Numbered from the stretch's first letter, positions 43,057-51,278 are shown. The stretch is 64,000 nucleotides of DNA from Theionarchaea archaeon (GCA_018992685.1 JACVGT010000019.1:62001-126000), one strand, 5' to 3'. The notes: a model not told the origin generated them from the sequence alone. Translations and numbers: made by a program.

Positions 43057-44142
43057 TCACCTATCCGTACAGCAGAAACACGGGTCAATGCTTGCCAGCG
43101 TAATAGGAACGTCACCCAGGGTGTCCCCCTCCAGCATCACCGGGACTGCCTGTACATTGGCATATGTGGGGGCACGTATTTTCACCCGCTCAGGATAAAA
43201 GGTGCCGTTGGACCTGACATAGTGGAACACTTCTCCGCGAGGAGCTTCGTATCTTCCAACTCCTTCGCCAGGTGGGATTTCTTTCACTGGAACTGCTATT
43301 TCCTTTCCCTTCAACCCCTTGAGAGCTGCTACTGCCTGTCTGATGATTTTCACTGATTCGAAAACCTCAAGGAGCCTGACTTTTGCCCTGGCCATATTAT
43401 CTTCTTCATCCAGGACGATTTTCTCGAAGTCCACTCTATCATATGCAAGGTGTGGATCATCCTTCCTCACATCAACAGCATAGCCTGACGCTCGGGCCAG
43501 AGGACCTACTGTACACAGCCTCCGTGCATCGTCTCTGGGCAGTGTCCCAGTTCCTACCAGTCGTGCTCTGATGGTCCTGTTTCTCAGGAAAGAATCAATG
43601 TAGTGTTCTGTCCTGCGCTCCACAACCTCGAGAGCGGTCAGCAGACCCGGGATCTGCTTTTCAGTGATGTCCTTCCTGCATCCTCCAACAGTATTCCATG
43701 CGTAATGGTTCCTGTTACCCGTTATTGTTTCAAGCTGATCCAGAACGAATTCTCTGTCTCTCCACGTGTACATGAACAGTGTTTCAATCCCTATTATTTC
43801 AGCAGCTATTCCCGCCCACAACAAGTGGGAGTGAATCCTTTCCAGCTCAGCAATGATCATCCTCGAGTATTCAGCTCTTTCAGGCAGTGTGACACCAGCA
43901 ATGTCCTCTACTGCCTGTGTGAATGCCAGAGGATGGGACATGGAACAGATGCCGCAGATTCGTTCCACCAGTAGTATGTCCTGTTCATAGGTTTTTCTTT
44001 CTGCAAGCTTCTCTACGCCTCTGTGGTTGTATCCCATGGTAATATCTACGTTGATGACTTTTTCTCCTTCTGCATACACTTTCAAGCGCTCAGGTTCTGC
44101 CAGAGCCAGGTGCTGGGGTCCAAATTGTACAACGACATCCAT
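43057..44142 (-). CDS. mbhL: [NiFe] hydrogenase large subunit MbhL (group 4)
   Basis: The 361-residue protein carries the catalytic nickel-iron site. The N-terminal ligand motif is RICGICSMSH and the C-terminal motif is DPCFCCTDR, so all four ligand cysteines are present, unlike in the sulfur-reducing Mbx/Mbs relatives. Other family blocks are GYNHRGVEKLAERKTY, HLLWAGIAAEIIG and RNHYAWNTVGGCRKD. The reading frame stops directly after the final arginine, so there is no C-terminal extension for a maturation peptidase to remove. An AGGAGG site precedes the ATG. It should reduce protons with electrons from MbhN and MbhJ. Confidence 0.95.
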   Translation of the reverse strand: MDVVVQFGPQHLALAEPERLKVYAEGEKVINVDITMGYNHRGVEKLAERKTYEQDILLVERICGICSMSHPLAFTQAVEDIAGVTLPERAEYSRMIIAELERIHSHLLWAGIAAEIIGIETLFMYTWRDREFVLDQLETITGNRNHYAWNTVGGCRKDITEKQIPGLLTALEVVERRTEHYIDSFLRNRTIRARLVGTGTLPRDDARRLCTVGPLARASGYAVDVRKDDPHLAYDRVDFEKIVLDEEDNMARAKVRLLEVFESVKIIRQAVAALKGLKGKEIAVPVKEIPPGEGVGRYEAPRGEVFHYVRSNGTFYPERVKIRAPTYANVQAVPVMLEGDTLGDVPITLASIDPCFCCTDR

Positions 44143-44143
44143 T

Positions 44144-44563
44144 TCAATACCTCCTCAAAGGATATTCTGTATAGTCATCAGGAAGGAACAGGTGCCGGGG
44201 ATCGGGGTGATTGACCACAATGATACCCATCATTTCCATGGCTTCCCTCTCGTACCAGGCTGCAGATGGGTAGAAATCAGATATGGTCTCAATCCTGGGA
44301 TTTCCCCGTGGAGCAGACGTCTTCAGGCTCACCTGCAGGGGGGTAATCTCGAAGTGATAGACCAGTTCCAGCTCTTCGCCCAGGTCCACAGAAGAGATCA
44401 CTGAGAGGTGGCCTCCCATATCCTGAAAGAGCTTGACTGCCTGTCTGTGGGATCCATTCTGCACCTTGATAAATACTCTGTTTCTCCGCGTCGGGGTAAC
44501 CTCCAGCACATTCTCCCTGAGATGAGTTCTCAACATTTCTTTCAACTCCGGAACAGTGACCAT
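44144..44563 (-). CDS. mbhK: Membrane-bound hydrogenase subunit MbhK (NuoC-like)
   Basis: The 139-residue protein shows the NuoC/30-kDa subunit features: LSVISSVDLGEELELVYHFE, SDFYPSAAWYEREAMEMMGI and NHPDPRHLFLPDDYTEYPLR. It is a structural subunit of the peripheral arm. Its ATG follows the mbhJ stop directly, and the AGGAGG site for mbhL lies in its last codons. Confidence 0.92.
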   Translation of the reverse strand: MVTVPELKEMLRTHLRENVLEVTPTRRNRVFIKVQNGSHRQAVKLFQDMGGHLSVISSVDLGEELELVYHFEITPLQVSLKTSAPRGNPRIETISDFYPSAAWYEREAMEMMGIIVVNHPDPRHLFLPDDYTEYPLRRY

Positions 44564-44992
44564 TTACTCACCCCACAGAGCATTCAGTGCCGTGACAACC
44601 CCGTGCAGAATGGCCTGAGGCCTCGGTGGACATCCCGGAATGTATGCAGCCACCGGAATTACCTTGTCCGCAGGGCCATATGATGCATAGGTCTCATTGA
44701 AGATGCCTTTGGTGATGGCACAGGAACCAATGGCTACTGCAGCCTTTGGGTCCATGGTTTGCTCATATAATCGTTTCAGTACATCCCTTGTCTTTAGTGT
44801 AATAATTCCAGTCACTACGATGATATCTGCATGACGAGGATTTGGCTTTAAGACTCCTCCAAACCGTTCCACATCAAACCGGGGGGCAAGAGCGGCCAGA
44901 ACTTCGATATCGCAGTTATTGCATGACCCGCAGCTCACGTGAAGCAGCCAGGGGGATTTCTTCCTGCAGTAATTCACCATTTTATCCAGCAT
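44564..44992 (-). CDS. mbhJ: [NiFe] hydrogenase small subunit MbhJ
   Basis: The 142-residue protein is the NuoB-like small subunit that holds the proximal [4Fe-4S] cluster. The cysteine ligands lie in HVSCGSCNNCDIEV, GSCAITKG and IPGCPPRPQAI. The ATG at 44992 overlaps the mbhH stop (TAATG), so a start at 45007 is unlikely. Confidence 0.94.
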   Translation of the reverse strand: MLDKMVNYCRKKSPWLLHVSCGSCNNCDIEVLAALAPRFDVERFGGVLKPNPRHADIIVVTGIITLKTRDVLKRLYEQTMDPKAAVAIGSCAITKGIFNETYASYGPADKVIPVAAYIPGCPPRPQAILHGVVTALNALWGE

Positions 44993-46809
44993 TAAACCAC
45001 CCTCCACAAATACACGATCACCACAACAAGAGTGAATACTACCCAGAACACGTAGTTCTGCAGCAGTCCGCTGTGTTCAGATTTCAGGTACCGGTAGAAT
45101 CGGCCAAGCGGAGCCATGATACCATAGTACAGGTTTGAACCACCTATATTGACATAGTAGTCTTCTTCCCCACAGATATATACGTCGTCTCTGGCATCAG
45201 GCTTCTTGTCTGATTTGTCTGATTCTGGCGCCAACGCTTTCCCTGTCCTTAGGGTCAAGAACACAAAGGCCATGAGAAACAGCAGTACCAGCGAGATCAT
45301 GACAGGACTCCAGTACGCATATTCAAGGTTCAACCCCAGGTTGTAGGCACCCACGTCCACCGGGACACCCAGGAGGGAAGAGGACGCTTTCCCTACCAGC
45401 GTCAGAGGCAGCCTGGGGTAGACGCCAAATATGATGCATGTTACCGCAAGGATACCCATGGGGACCTTCATCAGGAAGGGAACATCTTTCACCTCTCTGA
45501 ATTCCTCTTTGAGCTGGCCCAGGAATGCAGAGTCCAGAGCCTTCAAGAACGAGCTCAAGGTGCCAACACTGGCCAGGATCAGGACTACGGTGAAAAAGTA
45601 GTACTCCTTCTGGTAGGTACCCACGTAAAGCATCCACTTGCTGACGAACCCATTGAAGGGAGGGACTCCTGAAATTGCCAGCGCCCCTATGAAAAAGCAG
45701 AACGTGGTAAAAGGCATCTTCTTGGAAAGTCCACCCATCCTGTCAAGGTCCCACGTGCCAATCCGGTAGAAAACAGCCCCTGCACACAGGAAGAGGAGCC
45801 CTTTGTATACGGCATTGTTCATGAGATGGAACAGCCCTCCTGAGACTCCCAGAGGTGTCGCCAGTCCGATACCTGCTATAATATAGCCGAGCTGGGAGAC
45901 AGCGTGATAGGACAGCAGCCGTTTGAAGTCGTGCTGCACCAGAGCCATCATGACACCCACGAAGGCTGTAATCACGCCGAAGGTTGCAATCATAGGGCTC
46001 GTGGCATCCATGGCATCAAACACCACGTACAGGACACGGGCAAGAAGATAGACACCAGCCACCTTGAAGGTACCTGCCAGGAGCATGCCCGTGGGAGTGG
46101 GAGCTGCAGGGTAACTGTCAGCAGCCCAGAAATGGAGCGGTACAATCCCTGCCTTGAATCCGAATCCCACAACAAAGAATGCCAGAGCAACAATGTCCAC
46201 AGATGACATGACGATCTTTGACGTGAGGTCCACCATGTTCAGAGTCTGGTACTGGGCATACAGCAGTGCCACTCCAAACAGGATAAACGTGGATACGACA
46301 CCACCCAACGTCAACAACTTGAAAGCAGCTTCCGCTGAATCCCATTTTCTGTGATATGACACCAGAGCATAGGTGGAAACTGACATGATCTCAAAGAAGA
46401 CGTACAGGTTAAACATGTCCCCTGTGAGGACGACACCTGAAATTCCTGCAATCTGGAGACAGAACAGCGTGTAAAACTTTCCTCTGCGGGGATCTTTCCT
46501 CATATAGGGGACAGCATACAGTGCAGAGAAAGAAGCCATTCCTGCTGCCACGCACGCTGCAAAGAGGGATAGTGCGTCAACATACAAGGTAATACCATAG
46601 GGGGGGCTCCTGTTACCCAGTGCATAGACAATCACATCACCAGAGAGAACCTGCGATATCATGGTCAGTCCGCATACCAGGCTCCCTACAAACGCCAGGA
46701 AGGGAATGTAATCCCGCAGCCGGCCTGACCCCAGTCCTACAAGGGGAGTTATGAACGCTGCAGACAGAGGCAGCAAAACCATGAAAATGGGTGCATGTTC
46801 AGTAATCAT
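44992..46809 (-). CDS. mbhH: Mrp-type antiporter subunit MbhH, apparently fused to MbhI
   Basis: The 605-residue protein belongs to the NuoL/M/N-MrpD family of ion-pumping subunits, with typical blocks NLYVFFEIMSVSTYALVSYH, GFKAGIVPLHFWAADSYPAAPTP, LLSYHAVSQLGYIIAGIG and SGVPPFNGFVSKWMLY. Known archaeal MbhH proteins are about 500 residues long. Here about 100 residues are added: one helix, a soluble loop (ICGEEDYYVNIGGSNLYYGI) and another helix. This matches the expected shape of the separate MbhI, which is missing between H and J in this operon. It should move Na+ or H+ during proton reduction. Confidence 0.92.
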   Translation of the reverse strand: MITEHAPIFMVLLPLSAAFITPLVGLGSGRLRDYIPFLAFVGSLVCGLTMISQVLSGDVIVYALGNRSPPYGITLYVDALSLFAACVAAGMASFSALYAVPYMRKDPRRGKFYTLFCLQIAGISGVVLTGDMFNLYVFFEIMSVSTYALVSYHRKWDSAEAAFKLLTLGGVVSTFILFGVALLYAQYQTLNMVDLTSKIVMSSVDIVALAFFVVGFGFKAGIVPLHFWAADSYPAAPTPTGMLLAGTFKVAGVYLLARVLYVVFDAMDATSPMIATFGVITAFVGVMMALVQHDFKRLLSYHAVSQLGYIIAGIGLATPLGVSGGLFHLMNNAVYKGLLFLCAGAVFYRIGTWDLDRMGGLSKKMPFTTFCFFIGALAISGVPPFNGFVSKWMLYVGTYQKEYYFFTVVLILASVGTLSSFLKALDSAFLGQLKEEFREVKDVPFLMKVPMGILAVTCIIFGVYPRLPLTLVGKASSSLLGVPVDVGAYNLGLNLEYAYWSPVMISLVLLFLMAFVFLTLRTGKALAPESDKSDKKPDARDDVYICGEEDYYVNIGGSNLYYGIMAPLGRFYRYLKSEHSGLLQNYVFWVVFTLVVVIVYLWRVV

Positions 46810-47156
46810 TCTTTCAACCCCCTGATTTCTGTAATGTCCAGGGTGCCATAATGTCGGTAGAGGACAATAGCTATACTCAAGGCAAGAGCAGTGACACTGA
46901 GCCCGATGACAATGCTGGTCAGCACCAGTGCCTGGGGCAAGGGATCTACCATGACAGCAGTTTCAGAGGTTACGTCAGGCAGGACCACAATGGGAGGTGA
47001 CCCGCCCTGAACGTACCCTGTGGCAATAAGGAAATATTGAACCGCATAGTCCATCAGACTGAGTCCCACCACGATTTTGATGAGATTCTTCTTTACCATG
47101 ACAGCATACAATCCAATGACAAATACAATAGTGCAGACGATATAGTCGATATTCAT
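46806..47156 (-). CDS. mbhG: Membrane-bound hydrogenase subunit MbhG (MrpC/NuoK-like)
   Basis: The 116-residue, three-helix protein has the NuoK/MrpC pattern (IGLYAVMVKKNLIKIVVGLSLM, NY.L.ATGYV-like stretch QYFLIATGYVQGGSPP, DPLPQALVLTSIVIGLSVTALALS). It belongs to the ion-translocating module. It overlaps mbhF and mbhH by four bases each. Confidence 0.92.
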   Translation of the reverse strand: MNIDYIVCTIVFVIGLYAVMVKKNLIKIVVGLSLMDYAVQYFLIATGYVQGGSPPIVVLPDVTSETAVMVDPLPQALVLTSIVIGLSVTALALSIAIVLYRHYGTLDITEIRGLKE

Positions 47157-47581
47157 GGGGGACTCCTCCTCATGTTGTTGAAAATGGCTGTCAGCTCTGT
47201 CCCCACTTTAACACCAATTGCAATGTAGATCGGACCCAGAATCCCTGCGCTGAGCAACGTTCCTGGTTGTCCCAGTCCAACAGCATTCCACAGGAAATTT
47301 CCTCCTTTCAGTATGCCAATACACCCGAGGCCAATGAAACACAAGGCTGCTACACTTTCGAGAGCAGTCATCACTGATTCGGGAATTCTCAGTGTGCCAA
47401 ATCCCAGGTAGAGCAGGATGATGCTTGAAGCAATGATGGTACCTCCCTGAAACCCACCTCCAGGTGTCAGATGGCCATGAACAAAGATATAGACCCCATA
47501 CACAAAAGCCAGGGGGAAAACCACGCGGGTTATGCTCTTCACAATGACACTGGGTTCGCGGGGGTCCTCATTCTTTTTCAT
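47153..47581 (-). CDS. mbhF: Membrane-bound hydrogenase subunit MbhF (MrpB-like)
   Basis: The protein of about 142 residues has four helices and the MrpB signatures SIITRV-like VIVKSITRVVFPLAFVYGVY, IFVHGHLTPGGGFQGGTIIA and FLWNAVGLGQPGTLLSAG. The ATG at 47581 overlaps the end of mbhE by 14 bases; a longer reading from 47686 would run through mbhE and is rejected. It is part of the Mrp antiporter module. Confidence 0.9.
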   Translation of the reverse strand: MKKNEDPREPSVIVKSITRVVFPLAFVYGVYIFVHGHLTPGGGFQGGTIIASSIILLYLGFGTLRIPESVMTALESVAALCFIGLGCIGILKGGNFLWNAVGLGQPGTLLSAGILGPIYIAIGVKVGTELTAIFNNMRRSPP

Positions 47582-47849
47582 TGTCTTCCCTCCGCTTCCT
47601 CCAGAATAGTGCAGCCACTCCTGTCGTCGCAGTGAACAGGACAGTGACTTCTCCCAGCGTGTCATATCCTCTATAGTCCAGCACAATATTCGTCACCAGG
47701 TTGGTGGCTCCGGCTTCTTCAAGTCCGTCTTCCAGGTAGTGCTCTCCGACCCCGATAGAATGGTCTCCAAACCTGTTGACACCAGTAACTGTGTAGATCA
47801 GAACTGACATCAGTAATCCCAGCAAGAGATAGCTCAGTGCACGCTTCAT
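47568..47849 (-). CDS. mbhE: Membrane-bound hydrogenase subunit MbhE
   Basis: The 93-residue protein has two helices and the conserved block TNIVLDYRGYDTLGEVTVLFTATTGV, which matches the MrpA/MrpB junction part found in MbhE. It is a small membrane subunit of the antiporter module. It overlaps mbhD by four bases. Confidence 0.88.
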   Translation of the reverse strand: MKRALSYLLLGLLMSVLIYTVTGVNRFGDHSIGVGEHYLEDGLEEAGATNLVTNIVLDYRGYDTLGEVTVLFTATTGVAALFWRKRREDNEKE

Positions 47850-48082
47850 TCTTCTGACCTCCGGGTATGGCTAATGGCTAAAAGCAGGATAAATGTGGAC
47901 AGAGCAGCCCCAATAGCAACTTCTGTCATGGCTACATCTGGAGCCTGCAGCTGATAGAAGAGTAAAGCCAGGCACAGGCTGCACATCCCCAGAGACACGG
48001 CTGTATATATCAGATCTTTGAACTCTACGGCCACCAGCGCACTGGCAGCAAAGAGCACCAGCAAGATGAGATGTGAGATCAT
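47846..48082 (-). CDS. mbhD: Membrane-bound hydrogenase subunit MbhD (MrpA C-terminal-like)
   Basis: The 78-residue, three-helix protein carries the pattern VAVEFKDLIYTAVSLGMCSL followed by YQLQAPDVAMTEVAIGAALST, typical of the DUF4040 part of MrpA and of MbhD. It overlaps both neighbours by four bases. Confidence 0.9.
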   Translation of the reverse strand: MISHLILLVLFAASALVAVEFKDLIYTAVSLGMCSLCLALLFYQLQAPDVAMTEVAIGAALSTFILLLAISHTRRSEE

Positions 48083-48405
48083 TCAAACTCCTCCTTGAAC
48101 GCGTCATAACTCCCGATTTTCATGCGGGTTCCTGATCTGTATGCAGCCCGGGCTATTGCATGGGCAGATGTTGGATTTCCCAGGACAATGAAGACGATGA
48201 TAATGACAGCTTTGATGGCCACTTCTCCCTGCATGAGGAGTGCCACACCCAGAAGCGTGCACATGGCACCCAGCGTGGTGCATTTGGTGGCTGCATGCAT
48301 CCGGGTGAACATGTCGGGAAGTCGAAGCAATCCAATAGCACCCACCAGGAGAAAGAAGGTGCCTATTGCGATGAGAATATCTGCGATGAGAGTTCCTGCC
48401 ATCAT
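48079..48405 (-). CDS. mbhC: Membrane-bound hydrogenase subunit MbhC (MrpG-like)
   Basis: The protein of about 108 residues has three helices and the MrpG/PhaG motif GAIGLLRLPDMFTRMHAATK. The ATG at 48405 overlaps the mbhB stop as ATGA, so the longer frame from 48489 is not used. It is part of the antiporter module. Confidence 0.92.
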   Translation of the reverse strand: MMAGTLIADILIAIGTFFLLVGAIGLLRLPDMFTRMHAATKCTTLGAMCTLLGVALLMQGEVAIKAVIIIVFIVLGNPTSAHAIARAAYRSGTRMKIGSYDAFKEEFE

Positions 48406-48665
48406 AATCCTCCCTCCAAGTAACGTGCAATGGCAATAACAGCAATAAAACTCAGCAGCGCGTAGATAATTGCCACATCTATCAACCACGTTCTATTATA
48501 GACAACGCCAAGAACAACCAGGAGAGCAGTAGTAATGGTGGTAGCAGCATCCAGAGCAATGACCCGGTCCCCTGCTGTAGGACCTTTCACGGCTCTCAAG
48601 AATGAAAGCAGAAATGCGAAAGAAATGACAAATACTGCACCCTGCAGAAAAGAGAGTTCCATCAT
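48402..48665 (-). CDS. mbhB: Membrane-bound hydrogenase subunit MbhB (MrpF-like)
   Basis: The 87-residue, three-helix protein has the MrpF core AVKGPTAGDRVIALDAATTI and the closing ALLSFIAVIAIARYLEGG. It overlaps mbhA and mbhC by four bases each. Confidence 0.92.
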   Translation of the reverse strand: MMELSFLQGAVFVISFAFLLSFLRAVKGPTAGDRVIALDAATTITTALLVVLGVVYNRTWLIDVAIIYALLSFIAVIAIARYLEGGL

Positions 48666-49153
48666 GAAAACACCTTGTTCAAGAATCTCATGAATCGGCC
48701 AGTAATCATCTCTGCAGCTTCCTGTGGGTTATACGTTTGAATGTTCAGCCAGTGCACATAGAAATTAGTGCCCACAACGTCCAGCGTAAGGGTCCCGGGA
48801 GTCAGAGTAATTGAATTTGCCAGAAGAGTCCTTCCGTAGTCTGACTGCAGGGATACAGGTACCCGGACGATTCCTGGGTTTATGGGCATTCTCGGATGGA
48901 GCACTCGATAGGCCACATCAAGGTTGGATTTGATGATCTCCCAGAGCAGGGCAGGGATATACACGAGGAAGAAGACCACTCTCCTGGGATGAAGGCTCAC
49001 AGCAGGGAACAGGTTCCTGGACAGGACTGCCACGATGAAAGCTGCAAGCAACCCCACTGCAAGAGGAGGATACCCCTGTTCCTGGATTTCAGACCAGGTC
49101 AGAAGAACCCACAGGATCAACGTTGCGATGAATGCAGAGATACATTGCTTCAT
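48662..49153 (-). CDS. mbhA: Membrane-bound hydrogenase subunit MbhA (MrpE-like)
   Basis: The 163-residue protein has two or three N-terminal helices and the MrpE blocks LLWEIIKSNLDVAYRVLHPRMP, NPGIVRVPVSLQSDYGRTLLANSITLTPGTLT and HWLNI. It starts the Mrp half of the hydrogenase. A GAGGTGA ribosome site lies in the four-base gap after the mini-CooS stop. Confidence 0.92.
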   Translation of the reverse strand: MKQCISAFIATLILWVLLTWSEIQEQGYPPLAVGLLAAFIVAVLSRNLFPAVSLHPRRVVFFLVYIPALLWEIIKSNLDVAYRVLHPRMPINPGIVRVPVSLQSDYGRTLLANSITLTPGTLTLDVVGTNFYVHWLNIQTYNPQEAAEMITGRFMRFLNKVFS

Positions 49154-49157
49154 AGGT

Positions 49158-50336
49158 TCACCTCAGAACTTCCACCACTTTGGTAGAGTCCATTTCCACT
49201 CTAATACCCGCGTCAGCCAGTTGATTCCGTACTGAAGGGGTTATAAACGGCATTGTTCCCATGATCACAGGGATCTTTTGTGACGCCAGTGCAAGAGCAG
49301 CTGTCAACATCCTGGGGTCTCTCCACCTGGGCATGAGGACCGTGAGGGCTCGTATCCCCAGGAGTTTTGCCGGCTCGCAGCATCCCGCATTGATCACACA
49401 GGGGACCTGGAATTCGTTCATGAGAGCACATTGATGATCAGGATGTTCCAGCAGGCCACATGTCAAGTTCAGAACCATGAATTTCTGGCTGATCAACTGG
49501 TGAACGATGGCATCGAGGTTCCAGGTGCTCTTTCCAGACGCACAGCCCATGATTGCCACCACTCCCGCAATGAGACCAGAATCCACCGCCTTGTTGAGTG
49601 TTTCAGTGTCCACAGGATAACCCACTGTTGCACGTCGAGGAGTAACCTTTCTGAACGATGCCTGGTCCCTCCTGGAGAAATTTTCAACAGCAGTCTCACA
49701 GGCAGCAGCCACATCTCCACCTTGATACACATAGTCTATCATGTCGCCCGCTTCTTCAAGAATGTCAATTCCACCCAGCAGGGGAATCCCGAAATTCGAG
49801 GCAGCTTCCGCCCCTTCACACAGGGCACCTACAAGGTTAATCCCTCTGGCAGTGCGTCCCCTGGCCAGATCCCTCATTTTCTGACTTCTGGCCTGCTTTA
49901 TTATGTCAGGAGAGTATACAGTGGTCACAATGTTCACTGCGTCCTTCTGTAAGACTCCAAGGCCAGACTCAACATTCCGAGGTTTTTTCTGATCTGACTG
50001 CCACTGGCCAACCAGCGTCTGCGAAGGTTCCAGAATGGAACCACTGGCTTTCACCAGATCCTGAATAGTAACCCCTGCCTCATGGGTGTGAATCATCCTA
50101 TCTAGTGAAAGAGGCACAGAGATTCCCACTCCATAATCAGTCAATCCCTTGAGGACATGCAGTCCCAGGTTCACAACATTCATACCTTCTGCATCAATCC
50201 CACAGGCCCCCACGTGGGGTTCTTCATCAAAAGGGTTTACAATACATGGCCCTAAATCACAATACGTACACATCATACCGGCAGAAGCCAGCTCATTCTG
50301 AGGCTTCTGAGCCTGTAATCGATCCATTGTTTTCAT
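49158..50336 (-). CDS. Shortened CO-dehydrogenase-like (mini-CooS) protein
   Basis: The 392-residue protein aligns by eye with anaerobic Ni-CO dehydrogenase CooS (normally about 630). Near the N-terminus Cys23-x2-Cys26-x4-Cys31-x13-Cys45 matches the B-cluster spacing exactly, but the two D-cluster cysteines are missing. C-cluster-like cysteines appear in GALCEGAE (173), AIMGCASGKS (265), VLNLTCGLL (293) and INAGCCEPAK (319). The usual C-cluster histidine block is replaced by VYSPDII, and the VDxQC cysteine by MIDYVYQ. The alignment is from memory of the family. It is co-translated with a CooF-like ferredoxin (ATGA overlap) and lies just upstream of the hydrogenase genes. The reaction is unproven. 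Confidence 0.85.
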   Translation of the reverse strand: MKTMDRLQAQKPQNELASAGMMCTYCDLGPCIVNPFDEEPHVGACGIDAEGMNVVNLGLHVLKGLTDYGVGISVPLSLDRMIHTHEAGVTIQDLVKASGSILEPSQTLVGQWQSDQKKPRNVESGLGVLQKDAVNIVTTVYSPDIIKQARSQKMRDLARGRTARGINLVGALCEGAEAASNFGIPLLGGIDILEEAGDMIDYVYQGGDVAAACETAVENFSRRDQASFRKVTPRRATVGYPVDTETLNKAVDSGLIAGVVAIMGCASGKSTWNLDAIVHQLISQKFMVLNLTCGLLEHPDHQCALMNEFQVPCVINAGCCEPAKLLGIRALTVLMPRWRDPRMLTAALALASQKIPVIMGTMPFITPSVRNQLADAGIRVEMDSTKVVEVLR

Positions 50337-50797
50337 GCCTTTCCTCTCCTCTCTTTCATGATCTGTGAAAACTCACCATATACGAGAGCATTGGTGGGGC
50401 AGGCACGGACACATGCGGGTCCTCCTACATTCCTGCACAGGTCACACTTTACCATTATCTGTCCACGGGAATCAGGTTCAATGATTCCAATGGGACAGGC
50501 CACACTGCACGATCTGCACCCGATACACAGACCATCATCGATAACCACGATGCCATCGTCTCCCTTTTCAATGGCGTCCACCGGGCAGGCTTCCATGCAG
50601 GGAGGAACCTCACAGTGACGGCAGCTGAGCACAACAGTCTGTGTATTATCACCCTTCAGGAAAATCCGAGTCTTGGGAAGAAGAGGTGCAGTAAGAGCCT
50701 GGTATACCGTGTCTGCATGCTTCCATGCCATGGAACATGCTACTTCACAATTGCGGCAAGCCACACATCGCTCTGAATCATAATAAAGTGCTTTCAT
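50333..50797 (-). CDS. CooF-like ferredoxin with four [4Fe-4S] motifs
   Basis: The 154-residue protein has four cysteine clusters: CVACRNCEVAC, CRHCEVPPCMEAC, CIGCRSCSVAC and CDLCRNVGGPACVRAC, 16 cysteines in all. It belongs to the CooF/HydN/HycB group, which passes electrons between an oxidoreductase (CO or formate dehydrogenase) and a hydrogenase. It is the first gene of the operon, behind a TATA-like box, and overlaps the mini-CooS gene by four bases. By position it should connect the mini-CooS to the Mbh module. Confidence 0.92.
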   Translation of the reverse strand: MKALYYDSERCVACRNCEVACSMAWKHADTVYQALTAPLLPKTRIFLKGDNTQTVVLSCRHCEVPPCMEACPVDAIEKGDDGIVVIDDGLCIGCRSCSVACPIGIIEPDSRGQIMVKCDLCRNVGGPACVRACPTNALVYGEFSQIMKERRGKA

Positions 50798-50820
50798 TCG
50801 GGAACCCCTTCTGGTGCTAC

Positions 50821-50830
50821 CTTTTAAATT
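50821..50830 (-). promoter_or_regulatory. TATA-like box for the CooF-mini-CooS-Mbh operon
   Basis: The minus strand reads AATTTAAAAG, 24-33 bases before the ATG at 50797. It is the only clear promoter seen for the whole 9.1-kb gene group. Confidence 0.6.
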
Positions 50831-51278
50831 TTACGCATGAAAACACATGTCCTCCGTGGACCCCCATGTCTCCCCTCTCATCGGGCAATAGTATCCTAGA
50901 ATCTGTATTTATCGTGTGGATGTGCCTTGTCAAATCCATGGTACCTCCTCACAGCCAGGTAGCCCACGCTGCTTCTGTATCTTGCCAGGCTATCGATTTC
51001 AGCACAGACAATGATCTGGAAAAGTGTCAACGAAAGAAGAGAAAGCATTCTCCTGGGTGTGAAAGATTACGATACGATTCCTGGGTTGAAAGGTATTGCC
51101 TGTTCCCGCCCCAGGTTCGACAGCATGCCACGGATTATCAGTATCTGTAGAACCCAACTCCTGAACGTGGGTAGAGAATGGTTACGAGCTTCTTTCCCTC
51201 AAGAAGTATGACTACTCCTCTTTCAGTCTCAGCTGGGCGATCACTCATAGGGCAGGCCTCGCACCCTGACCGGGGAAA
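50831..51278. other. Intergenic region between the hydrogenase operon and the cyclase gene
   Basis: About 450 bases carry no recognisable gene. A 66-codon plus-strand frame near 51011 has no family features, and I do not call it. Regulatory sites for the redox operon might lie here. Confidence 0.4.

Noticed and set aside
49158-50336. Calling the CODH-like gene a standard carbon monoxide dehydrogenase
   Set aside because: It is about 240 residues too short and lacks equivalents of His261, Cys333 and the D-cluster cysteines, so only a CODH-like call is safe.
51011-51211. A 66-codon frame in the gap before dacZ
   Set aside because: No promoter at a suitable distance, no clear ribosome site and no family-like sequence.
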